Source: Diplosphaera chodatii (Eukaryota > Chlorophyta > Trebouxiophyceae > Prasiolales > Stichococcaceae). Taken from it: a DNA stretch of 64,000 nt. The stretch is from contig JAALGY010000053.1 in NCBI GenBank assembly GCA_032358165.1, positions 2,790,001 to 2,854,000 of the forward strand, given 5' to 3'. Under the pieces are notes generated by a model. The model made no database searches and was not told the DNA's origin. It saw nothing but the letters and a program-made list of their open reading frames with translations. The position numbers were made by a program, and so were the translations under genes. Shown one piece after another: positions 12,901-22,137 of this stretch (within the stretch, counting starts at the first letter, position 1; each line of letters starts with the position of its first letter).

Positions 12901-14321
12901 GAGCGACGCGCGTCTTCGATCCCCGCAGGAAGCCTGGCGCCGGCGTCGCTGGCGGCCCAGGAGCAGCCGGAGCAGCCGCCAGGGCGGGGCCTGTGGCCGA
13001 CGCCAGATGCGCAGCCGTCAGCGGCAGCGAGCCACGCCGCGGCTGCTGCGGCCGGCCCGCCGCAGGACGCCGCGCACCCGCGGGTGCGAAAAGCCAAGCT
13101 GGTGGGCACGTGGCCACTCACAGCCAGCACGAGCATGTACCTACAGCAAAGTGCCTGGCAGCCAGTCGGTTGCCGCGGGAGGGCACAAGGGGGTGGGTGC
13201 TATTCACCTTCCTGTCAGCATAGAGCCATGCAGCGTGTCTGTCCCCGCAGGCGCAGCGGCTCGGGTTCCTGGCGGCGTCGGCGGACGGCGCCATCGCCAC
13301 GGTGGCGCCGGTGCCGCGGCGCATCCACCGGCTGCTGCTGGCGCTGGAGGCGGCGATGGCCGCCGACGACCGCCCGCCTGCCAGCCCCCTGCCAGGTGGC
13401 AACTCCGGGGTTGTCTGCTCTGCTCCTATCAGCTAGCGGCAGACCAGGCCTGGCCTGCGGAGGTTGTGCAGGGCTCAGGCCGGTGCCCCTGTCGGCAACG
13501 GTCTCAGTTTGATGAGCAGCACTTGCAGGCCGAGTTGATGCATTGCAGTTGTGTCAGGCTGAGCCACACCAGGCGCCTGGGCAGCAAAGGCTTGCTCACA
13601 CAAACTGGGTTGCAGACTGCAGACCAAATCACCATGCAGCACACGCCACGCTGGGTGGGTGCATCTCGCAGGCACAGGCCACGCGGCCTTCCGGGGGTTC
13701 AGCGCCGTGCCGCCGGCCGCCGCCGCCGCGGCCGCGCCGCCCGCGGCCCGCATGGCGGATGGCGACCTCCTGGCGGCGTTCCTGCGGCTGCCGGAGGCGC
13801 GGCAGCAGGTTTGGATCTTAGAAGCATTTTTTTTGTTGATAACTTTGAAGTACTCGCAAAGCAAGCCTGCAGTAAGATAAAAACAAGTTTGGAGCTTTAC
13901 TTTAAAAGGAATGTTTATTCTCCTGCTGGATGCGTCGCCCAATCCTCTCATTGGCAGTGGGCACCCAGCTCACCTTGCAGCCGCCGCAGTCGCGGCGGCG
14001 CGGCAATGCCGGGATGACGGCGGCCGGCTGCGTGCATCATTGGGTGTCCTCCGCCTGTCGCCGGGACAGCGCCCTGGCAGTCATCTGGTAGCCAAGCGCA
14101 TGCATGCTTTATCTTTACACGTGCAGGATATCGTGAGCGCCCTGGCAGCCCTGGAGCGATCGCAGCCGGGCTACCAGGGGCAGCCGCCCCTGCTGCATGC
14201 TGGCGCTGCAGCGGGGCCCGGCCTCGGCACGCCAGCATCGGACGTGGCGGCCCAGCAGCTGGAGGCGGACACGCGGGCGGTGGCTGAGCACGTGGACGTG
14301 CTGCTGGCCGGGCTGCACTGA
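913..14321 (+). CDS. CPSF-A/DDB1-like beta-propeller protein (plant CPSF A-subunit paralog), many exons, 5' end unresolved
   Basis: Exons in order resemble the plant CPSF A-subunit-like protein of the DDB1/CPSF160/SF3b130 superfamily, which uses WD-like propellers as a scaffold in RNA processing or ubiquitin ligases. Recognisable blocks are ELVVVGSW (about 913-1027), VVLSFVSGSRALSIAG (3083-3254), TDATETVALASDE (3683-3777), ISVAAVVPGFVFFSCAG (5252-5349), LLVAVGTHEPAVELL (about 5830-6010), VLVGLRSGALLRAAL (6822-7025), GRLLLLRLQ (about 9640) and MADGDLLAAFLRLPEARQQ (about 13752-13808). The last exon, 14127-14321, ends VDVLLAGLH. Their order matches the family, which supports one gene. Long Ala/Gly/Pro-rich insertions interrupt the propeller, notably at 9340-9560. 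Internal boundaries between about 10,500 and 12,100 are uncertain. The start codon was not found. Family assignment comes from motif recall, not an alignment. Confidence 0.72.
4516..4585. repeat. 35-bp tandem duplication in an intron
   Basis: Two adjacent 35-bp units, 4516-4550 and 4551-4585, start GTGTCATCTCTGCCAAA and differ at three positions. The first contains a perfect 16-bp palindrome, AAAGCACCGGTGCTTT, at 4530-4545. The second copy breaks it. It lies in an intron of the CPSF-A-like gene. Confidence 0.9.
5669..5680. repeat. Interstitial telomere-like motif
   Basis: TAGGGTTTAGGG, just under two units of the plant-type TTTAGGG telomere repeat. It lies a few bases inside a probable donor of the CPSF-A-like gene, G-rich on the sense strand. 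Confidence 0.85.
6742..6755. repeat. Interstitial telomere-like motif
   Basis: CCCCTAAACCCTAA in an intron of the CPSF-A-like gene, about 65 bp before the probable acceptor at 6821. The sense strand is C-rich, opposite to the copy at 5669. Confidence 0.85.
8325..8405. other. AT-rich island inside an intron
   Basis: About 80 bp dominated by A and T, in sharp contrast with the GC-rich exons on both sides. There is no open frame of note and no clear terminal repeat. Similar islands lie in introns at about 11,318, 13,806, 33,975, 34,470 and 56,518. Confidence 0.7.
11176..11213. repeat. Exact 19-bp tandem duplication
   Basis: CTGGCCACACCTTATTGCC occurs twice back to back, at 11176-11194 and 11195-11213, with no mismatch. 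It lies in non-coding sequence of the CPSF-A-like gene. Perfect identity suggests a recent duplication. Confidence 0.95.
13806..13930. other. AT-rich island at the start of an intron
   Basis: It directly follows the exon ending EARQQ and contains a run of eight T and several A-rich stretches. Composition is unlike the flanking exons. No coding potential was seen. Confidence 0.65.
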
Positions 14322-15077
14322 CGGCCGTGTGGTTCTCTAGCTCTACATTTGTACACATGAGCGCTCCCTGCTTCCCAAGGCTACGGTCAAGCTGACAAGC
14401 AGAGTTGCCTTGTGTAGCTGATGTTGAAGACCTATAGCAGATGGCCATGCTGCGCTCTCGGGGTTGCTCGACTGTACTGTATGAGCCTGCGGCATCTGCT
14501 GGTTGGTGTGCAACTGATGCCTGTCGGCATGCCTAGCTTTCCGGTGATGTTGCCCCATTGACATGATTGCTTACACAGTAACAGGTCCAACTGAGCAACA
14601 GGTCCGACCGAACGCCAGCTACAACCTACAATGGCCTGTGCTTTCCGCAAAAGGGCAGCTGGAGGCGCAAGCTGCAACAGGTCTATACTACAGCTAGCTA
14701 CACAGGAACACAGCATGCGGAACCACAAGGCTCCGCAACGGTCTTGACACCAAAACTCGTGGGCTGCAGACCAGCCCAACGAAGCCTAACGGGAACGAAA
14801 CAAGTCAATCAGGGCTTCGTGGTCACAGAAGGCCCGAGGGCAGGGGGTTCAACAGTTCGCAGATGCTGCCTGCTGCAGCGTCAGCCGAGGGTGTTCCTGG
14901 AAGCTGTATTTGCAGGCTGTGCCTGCAGGCTGCGACGCTACTACGACGCTGCATCGGCAGCGCGACGGCACGCACCAGCGCTATCGCCACGCGCTGACGT
15001 TGGAAGCTGACCAGAGAGCTGATGCTGCCGGCTGCAGCCTCAGAGCAGCAGGGCAGCAGAAGTGTTGCGGGCGGCGC
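14322..15077. other. Convergent 3' intergenic region
   Basis: It lies between the stop of the CPSF-A-like gene and the stop of the small minus-strand gene, so it should hold both 3' untranslated regions. A short phrase CAACAGGTCC recurs near 14,580-14,605. I see no gene and no TGTAA polyadenylation element of the Chlamydomonas type. Confidence 0.6.
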
Positions 15078-15341
15078 TCAGCCCTGCACGATGCGGCGGA
15101 TGCGCTCCTCATCCTCCTGGCGCAGCTTCTCCGCCAGCGCGGCGTCTCCTCCGGCCTGGCGGAGCCACAGGCGCTGGTTGTAGTCGGCTGCGACCTCCCA
15201 GCTCGAGCGCCGCTGCAGGTCGCGGCGCCCGTCGGCGGGCACGCGGCGGGCGAAGGTCGCGGCCGAGACAGACTGGGGCGGCGAGGCGTCTCCGGCATCG
15301 ACCGCCGGCGCGTGCATGCTGTCGTTGCTCGAGGTAGACAT
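15078..15341 (-). CDS. Small hydrophilic protein of unknown function (87 aa)
   Basis: Single-exon frame reading from MSTSSNDSMHAP to IRRIVQG. The N-terminal half is Ser/Ala-rich and looks disordered. The C-terminal half, from about residue 45, is charged and probably helical, with RRSSWEVAADYNQRLWLRQ followed by a KLRQEDEERIRRI segment that could form a short coiled coil. I recognise no family. The Met at 15,341 was chosen because upstream codons in the same frame look like non-coding sequence, although the frame stays open to 15,443. It lies on the same strand as the GST_N gene, about 650 bp beyond its stop. It could also be the last exon of a longer transcript. Confidence 0.5.
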   Translation of the reverse strand: MSTSSNDSMHAPAVDAGDASPPQSVSAATFARRVPADGRRDLQRRSSWEVAADYNQRLWLRQAGGDAALAEKLRQEDEERIRRIVQG

Positions 15342-15994
15342 GCTTGCCGTGTGGCTATGCTCACACGCTGCTGTGGCGCAGGATTTGGGACGAAGCTGTT
15401 CAAAAGTCGCACAACTGAAACACCGAGTCAGCAAGTGTCTCACGCAGGACGCCGCTGCAGTTCAGCTATCGGTATACCTGGCTGACAGTCTCAGATACCA
15501 AATGACGTGAAGGCTTGAGTCTGGCAATGCTGAAATGGGTTATGTCCCGGCATGTTCGTCCACGCCTCGAGCCATCCAAACTGTGCTGACGTGGGCTGCC
15601 TGCCGGCGAGTCAGCACCACAGGGTGGGTCCCTGGACTGCATGCTCATTCCTGCAGAGGTCCACAACATGCCATGCTGCTTTGCCGTGCTGTTGTCCGTT
15701 GACTGGTTGATTTGTGCACACAGATGGCATGTATCAAGCACTCAGACAGGTCCAAATGGTCGTGCAACAAATGTACAGGATCAGACAATGTCAGGGGCTC
15801 GCACTCTTCACCTGCCCGCAATGTAATGTTCGGTTCTAACACCAATTCTGCATGATGATGTCAGTGTAAAAGACTCCTGCTCGAAGCTGGCTCGACGTCA
15901 TGCCGCAACAGTAGCAGCAGCCCGTGTCTGTGTGGATCCAAGCAGTCACTGCCGCTCAGCTGTGCCCCGCCCCATGCCACTTGCGTTGTGCCGC
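15342..15994. other. Intergenic region between two minus-strand genes
   Basis: It holds the probable 3' untranslated region of the GST_N gene and the promoter of the small gene. No supported coding block, RNA gene or repeat was seen. Confidence 0.55.
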
Positions 15995-18486
15995 TCACAG
16001 GGATGAAGCTGGCATCCCATAGGTCTTATTCAGGTAGTCCACTGCAAGGCACAGATTGAGCTGACTGCCACAGTACTTCGACAGTCAGGTGACGTGCAGA
16101 CAACGGCTGGAAGCAGGGAACATGCCCAGTGGCAACTGATCAGTAGAACTACGAGAGGGGCGCACCAATATATCCGCTCTCAAACATCGCCACGCCTGTG
16201 TTGGGGTCCTGTAGGACGACCAGACAGTGTTTAGCTCGCATGTAGGCGTCAACAGGAAGAGCACGCTTCGTGCAGCCTGCCGGGTCACGTGCTTAGGTTG
16301 TCTCCTCTGAAAGTACACAGCCACGACCCTTGGCAAGCGGCAGGCTGCAAGCCACCATGACACCGGCACGAGGGCTGTCACTGTGAAGTACCGACCGCAC
16401 ACCTCCAGGTAGGGCGCCTGGAAGTGGCCGCGCTTCTCGAACAGCTCCTGGCGCTTGGGGCTGCCCCGCGCGACGGTCCGGTACAGGTGCGGGATCTGTG
16501 CAGCGCCACAACATGTTGGGAGTCCCAGCTTGCCTTTGCGGCTGTCCAGGTTCTGACAGGGTGACATGTGACAGCAGCAGCAGAAGCAGGAGGGGTAGAC
16601 AGCAGCAGTGGCGGCGCACACAGCTGTGCACGCTGTACTGCTGTGCAATGCGGGCCTGTCACATGCATACAGGGTGGGCGCACCTCCAGCTCTGACAGCG
16701 CCTCCCGCGCGACCTTGCAGAAGGGCGAGATCTCATACCTACACGGCAATGCACAGCCTGTGCCTGATGCAATATTCGATGCAGCCTCACTCAGCAACAG
16801 GCAGCCTGTAGATGCAATGCTAGCAATGGCTGCACAACGCCAGGAGGCCCACCCGTAGTACACCAGCGGCTTCTCGGGCAGCTTGCCGTTGCCCTTGTAC
16901 CGGCTGCCCTTCAGCGCCCTGCAGAACGCAGCCAGAGGTGATGTGAGCGCCTGTTAACCACTCAGCCGTGACGTTCACGCAGTGCGCTGGTACACCGGTG
17001 GCAGTTTGCAAGTTGTGAGACGAGATCTCCTGACATGCCATCCGCAGCAGGCCTCACCGAGGCAGCATTCCGATCCCGGCACTCAGGGTGGTGAGCAGGC
17101 CCAGCCGCAGCCCCAGCGGCACGTTGCCGTCTCCATACCTGCGCGCATGATGGAGACTGCCCTCGTCACGCGCTGCGATCTGCATGTGCTGTGGTCGCTG
17201 CCCCACCCTGCACCTCTTGCAACAGCTGGCCGGGCGGCAGCATGCAAGAAAGTGCTGGCGTCCTGCATTGGGCAGCCCGCTTGTCGCCGAGTCTACAGCG
17301 ATGCTGCTGTCCGAACGTGCTCACGTCTCGAAGAGGTACTGGATGATGTCGGCGGACTCGTACATGCTGCGCCCCGTGTTGGGGTCCACCAGGAATGGGA
17401 ACCTAGACTTGCCGCCCAGCTCGACCGCCTTCGCCCTGAAGTTCGGGCCAGCCTGCGTGTTGGCAACCATAGTTGTTGCAGCGGGACCCGTGTCAAAGAT
17501 GAGAACATCGTCTGGTGTTCTCAGCTGGTCTGATACCTTTGATGCAATACAGCTGAGGTAGAATGTACGGTACCGCTGGGGTGGGGTACATGAGGACGTC
17601 CAGGTCGAGGATGTTGATCGCCTCCCGCACCTTGCGGCAGAATGGGCAGCCCTGCAGTGACATCACAGACGCAGCTCATGCTGACCTGGAGCTTCCGCCG
17701 TCACCGAGTGGAGTGCACAGTGTCACAGCCATTCGGATACAGCGTTGCATGCACGAGGTTGATGACGCACCTCGAATTCGTATAGCTCGAGCGACTTGTC
17801 TGGTCGTGGGAAGCTGGCAATATTGGCTGACGACTCCTCGACCTTCCTGCCTGCGGACGTCCGGCACACCCTTGGAACGATGTTCTGCAATTGCAAGAGG
17901 TTGCTATGCCGCCATCAGTGCTGTGCAGAAGGCCCGATCCTTGCCTGCCAGCTTGAGGACGCCATAGCTGCCGTCGTCCTTCGGCAAGCCGGACCTGTAG
18001 CCGCTGATGAAGCCGCCGCAGCCGAGCCGCGTCAGGGCGATGAAAGCTGATGATGCCACCTGAGCGCCACCATCACACACCGATGCACATGACAGTAAAC
18101 ATCCAAAGGGTGCTGAGGGGGTGAACGGAAGCAGACTAGCATGACCATGCACAGCTATAGACGCAGCGCTGCCGGTGCTCACGTTGAGGAATTGGCCGGG
18201 TCCGATCGCAAAGCGCTGGGGAGGCGGCCCCGTGAGGGTCAGCTGCTCATTGACCTGCTGCTGCCGCGCCCGCGTGATCTGCGGGAGATGCTGATGCCAC
18301 GTGAGCGGCACCTGAACCGTGCACGCACCAGGCGCACATGCATGCACGTCTGCGTGATTGCATGCGGCATGCCAGCGCGTGCATGCAGAGGGGCCCGACC
18401 TGGGGCGAGCGCCCGCCTCTGGGCGACAAAGGCTTATGAACAATCTTTTGTCCGGCAACCTGCCCATGCAGACTGCCCAGATTCAT
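15995..18486 (-). CDS. Plastid-type tandem GST_N/thioredoxin-fold protein (322 aa, 12 exons)
   Basis: Exons (minus): 18400-18486, 18183-18278, 17945-18059, 17771-17850, 17574-17651, 17325-17452, 17058-17138, 16853-16918, 16684-16738, 16403-16495, 16166-16208, 15995-16041. They total 969 nt in frame. Two glutaredoxin/GST N-terminal-like domains follow a leader of about 110 residues. The first begins LELYEFEGCPFCRKVREA with CPFC at about 128-131, then FPFLVDPNTG and YESADIIQYLFETYG. The second begins YEISPFCKVAREALSE with SPFC at 248-251, then APYLEDPNTGVAMFESG and IVDYLNKTYG. Land-plant thioredoxin-family proteins of this architecture are plastid-located. Their redox substrate is, to my knowledge, not established. 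The second domain lacks the first Cys. The intron after exon 3 has a GC donor (AG/GCAAGG). It diverges from VPS26. Confidence 0.82.
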
Positions 18487-19049
18487 CGTGCTGCCCTCAG
18501 GAGCACTTTTTGGGACGGCAGAAGGTAACACAGATGTATATAGACTGCACCACAAACAACTGGTGCTGCTGCTGGTGTATGCCGCGCCTCTATCTCGCAA
18601 GGAGCTTGCAGTGCTAAAGTCCAAGAGTAATGCTGATCAGCACGTACGGTCTGAAAGCAGGGCGGGCAGTCGATGTGCACCTGACGCCCCGCCACGTCAG
18701 CGGTGCTGCTGCCTCCCGACTTGCTGCTTCCCAGCAAGGTGCAAGAACTCAGCCGAGCTCGGGAGAACTGCAGAAGTGCTCTTGCTGCCATTGCGTGCTC
18801 GGGACTTCTATATCAGCTGGTGGCGAGTTGCAGGGAGCTCCCACAATACTGAGCAGGAGTGATTTGTGATTTGAGATCGGTTCCTGGAAGTGATCAGCTC
18901 TCGTGTCTGCCTCGCGATATTTCCAGAAGGCTGTGGTCGGACCTTGGTCAGCCTGCATTCATGTAGCGCGCAGCATGTGAGGTACACAGCTGCAGCATGC
19001 AGCTCTTGTGAAGACAACTGCATGCAGGTCACCAGACAGTGCCGACACC
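18487..19049. promoter_or_regulatory. Divergent intergenic region (GST_N gene / VPS26)
   Basis: It separates two start codons on opposite strands by 563 bp, so it should carry both promoters and 5' untranslated regions. No TATA box or other defined element was recognised. Confidence 0.5.
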
Positions 19050-21794
19050 ATGGTAAGCAACGCTGAACCTTGCCACTCGTCAGTGTTGACAGTCCTCTCA
19101 CCTTTTGTCTTTGCAAGTCACCTGCTGTGAGGGTTGCAGCATGACCTGCATCAGCATGCGCTCGGTAGCTTGGCAACCTAAGTGCGCCAATGCTGTTGAG
19201 CTTGGTGAGGACCTGATGGCTGCAGAACATCTTCGGCGGCCTCCCCGGGCTGGGCGGCAGCGTGGCGCAGGTGCAGCTGGAGTGGCGGCGCTCAGATGGC
19301 AAGCCGGTCGCGACCGCGACGGTGCGGGGGCGGGCAGGCGAGATGGACACCCTGCCGGTCTTCAGCAACAAGGACAGCATCGTCGGCGATGTGAGTGTCC
19401 CGTTAACGTTCACTTCTACCAGCCCTTCGGTGCTGCATGCAGCGAGTCGCCTGTCGCAAGCTGCATGCTGAGGTGGCCTGAGCTGAAGCAACACTTCGCA
19501 TGTGCATCTGATCTCAGCTGCTGCTCAGCTTTAACCGTGCGGCCGTGCAAACCACCTGCAGGTGAAGGCGACGCCCATCCCCGGGAAGCGGGCGGACCAC
19601 CAGGGCATCCGCGTGCAGCTGATCGGGCAGATTGAGCTGGCGTCGGAGCGCGGCCACCCCCACGACTTCGTGTCGTTAGGTGAAGCCGGCTAGCAGTCCT
19701 GAGATCATTCCCCTTGCAGGCATGCTATTGCCAGGCTGACATGCAGAGCCTCTGTGTCAAGCATTCAACAACAGGACATCCGGCCAGGTCTGAGCACATG
19801 CCCAAGCTGCTGCTTTGCACCTCTGTGTTTTCACAATGCATGCAGCGCTGACATTCGCGCCATGTGGGCGGCCAGTGCCCGTGAGACTGTACAGCACAAC
19901 GTAAGGGTGCCATGCAAGCCTGAACATGGTGCTGCGTGCAGCGCGGGACCTGGCGCCCCCGGGGGAGCTGACCAGCCAGCAGCTGCTGCCCTTTGAGTTC
20001 AACAGCGTGGAGATGGAGCACGACTCCTACCGCGGCCTGCAAGTGCGGCTCAGGTGCGGCTGGGGCAGGAAGGGCGGCTGTCCACGCTGAACTGTATCCT
20101 GCAAGTGTGTCGTACATTGCCAATTCGATGGCAAGTTGCAACCACTCGCTTCTGAGGTAAACGCCATCTGCATGACACTTTGTTCTCCTGCACACTGATA
20201 GCTGGCTACCTGTGTGTGTTCGCAAACCTGTTCTCGGTGCTCTCATGCAGATATCTGCTGCGGGTGACGATCTCCCGGCCGTACGGTGCGAGCGTGGTGA
20301 GGGACTTCCCCTTCTGGGTGCGCAACTACCGGCAACCAGAGCCGCAGGTCTCCCTGCCGCCAGTAAAGGTAAGGTTTGCCTCCAAATGGGTCGCCTGCAA
20401 ATCAAAAGCAGCATGACTGCGTGCAGCTTGAACACAATGGCGGGGTGTTGCAATCACACCCAGCGATTGCGTTCATGCTGCATGCAGTCATGCTCCACCG
20501 GTGGATGGAGAGATGTGCAAGCGCTAGATACACAGGGGCACGGCTACCCTGCCAGCTTGTAGTCAAGCGCTTGGTGTGTTTGCAGATGGAGGTGGGCATC
20601 GAGGACTGCCTGCACATAGAGTTCGAGTACTCCAAGGGGAAGTACCACCTGGCGGACACCGTGGTCGGCAAGATCTACTTCCTGCTGGTGCGCATCCGCC
20701 TGAAGCACATGGAGATCGAGATCCGGCGGCGGGAGACGACAGGTGCGTATGCCCTGTAGTTCCTTGTGCACATGACTCACAGCTCGGGCAGACAGCTCTT
20801 GCGTGGTCAGCCTGCGGTACTGAGACACATCAGCTGCAGCGCCCTGGCGCTTGCGCCTTTGCATGCGACCACACATCTGATGTGTTGGCATGGCACAGGA
20901 TTCGAACTTCTGCCCATACCACTGCCAGCGCCCCCAGCAACACTTTGTACGTGCTGAGGGACACGCACCGTCAGTCCTGCCGCTCTTGTAGCAAGGATGA
21001 GCTGTCATGGCAATGCAGGCAGCGGCACGGCGTCGCACCACGAGATGGAGACGCTCGCGAAATTCGAGATCATGGATGGCGCCCCCGTCCGCGGCGAGAA
21101 CATCCCCATCAGGTCAGCGTCGTGCCAAACGTTCAATGCCACATGTTCACCGCCAGATGTCTTTCTTTACAGGGCCTGATTTCTTTGATCGTGCTCGACA
21201 TCCCTCTCACAACTCATGCTCTCCACCGCAGGATGTATCTGACGCCCTACGACCTGACACCCACGTACCGCAACATCCACAACAAGTTCTCCGTGCGCTA
21301 CAGCCTCAACCTGGTGCTGGTCGACCAGGTGGGAGCGGCAATATCTGGCAAAGCTGTGCAGGCTTGGCCGCTGGAGGGTTCGGTTCGTAGAGAGCATGAT
21401 GCGTCCGAGGCTTGACAGCCAGCACCACCCCAATCCTAACTGCTGCTTTTGCATCTTGTCACAGGAGGACCGGCGGTACTTCAAGCAGCAGGAGATCGAG
21501 CTGTACCGCGCAGCCGAGCCGGCTGAGGGCGCCGCCTCCGCTGCTGCGGCCTCTCCGATGCCATCGCATGGGCGGTCGCCCGCGCCGTCGGCCGCAGCGC
21601 CAGCAGCAGCGGCGCCGCCCCCCAGCTCGGCGCCTGACACACCCCCTGCCGTGGCGTCTGGCCCGTCCATGCCAGCGGTGGCAGCGGCGGCGTCACCGGC
21701 TGGGCCGCTGGCTGCCGCCGCAGCAGACGGCAGCCCTGCAGCAGCGGGGGCAGGGCCACCGGGGGAAGACGGCATGCCAGCTGCTGACGCTTGA
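19050..21794 (+). CDS. VPS26: Retromer subunit VPS26 (397 aa, 9 exons)
   Basis: Exons: 19050-19052, 19226-19390, 19562-19679, 19942-20053, 20251-20368, 20586-20742, 21019-21112, 21232-21328, 21465-21794. They total 1194 nt in frame. VPS26 is the arrestin-fold subunit of the retromer cargo-recognition complex, which works with VPS35 and VPS29 on endosomes to recycle receptors. Diagnostic blocks are [76 protein letters not shown] and [19 protein letters not shown], all near-identical to plant and animal VPS26. The coding part of exon 1 is only ATG, followed by GTAAGC. Exon 2 then supplies [11 protein letters not shown], as in the usual MN start. After about residue 305 there is an Ala/Pro/Ser-rich tail of some 90 residues, longer than in land plants and probably disordered. 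Confidence 0.96.
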
Positions 21795-22137
21795 TGATGC
21801 AATAAGGGTCTTGCCTGCTTGCTTCGCATGCTGGTCACATATCAGAGTCGAGAGTTTGCCTGCTGCTACATGTGCAAAGCTGTGCAAACGTCATCCAATC
21901 CATCTGGTCTCCTCACACGTTCCAAGTCAGCTGTCTTCGGTGTCTTCACCCACCCACGCACATGCTTCGAATTCATAACCTGTCATTGTGTTCAAATTGT
22001 ATTCAAGTGTGCCGCTGGAAGCTATTGCTGTCATCGATGGAAGAGCTGCTGCTGTACTGATGCATGTCTGCTGTCCTGGGCGCCTTTTGCTTCTGCTTGT
22101 TTTCTGGGTCTTCGTTCTTTCGTTGCCATCGCTGATA
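21795..22137. other. Convergent 3' intergenic region (VPS26 / cysteine-rich gene)
   Basis: It is 343 bp between two facing stop codons and richer in T than its surroundings. It should hold both 3' ends. No other feature was seen. Confidence 0.55.

Noticed and set aside
12869..14017. 382-codon plus-strand open frame
   Set aside because: It reads through introns and the wrong frame of exons that encode CPSF-A-like protein in another frame.
20890..20925. GTTCGAATCCTGTGCC-like tRNA B box on the minus strand
   Set aside because: The flanking bases cannot form the five-pair T stem and no A box sits at the right distance. It lies in a VPS26 intron.
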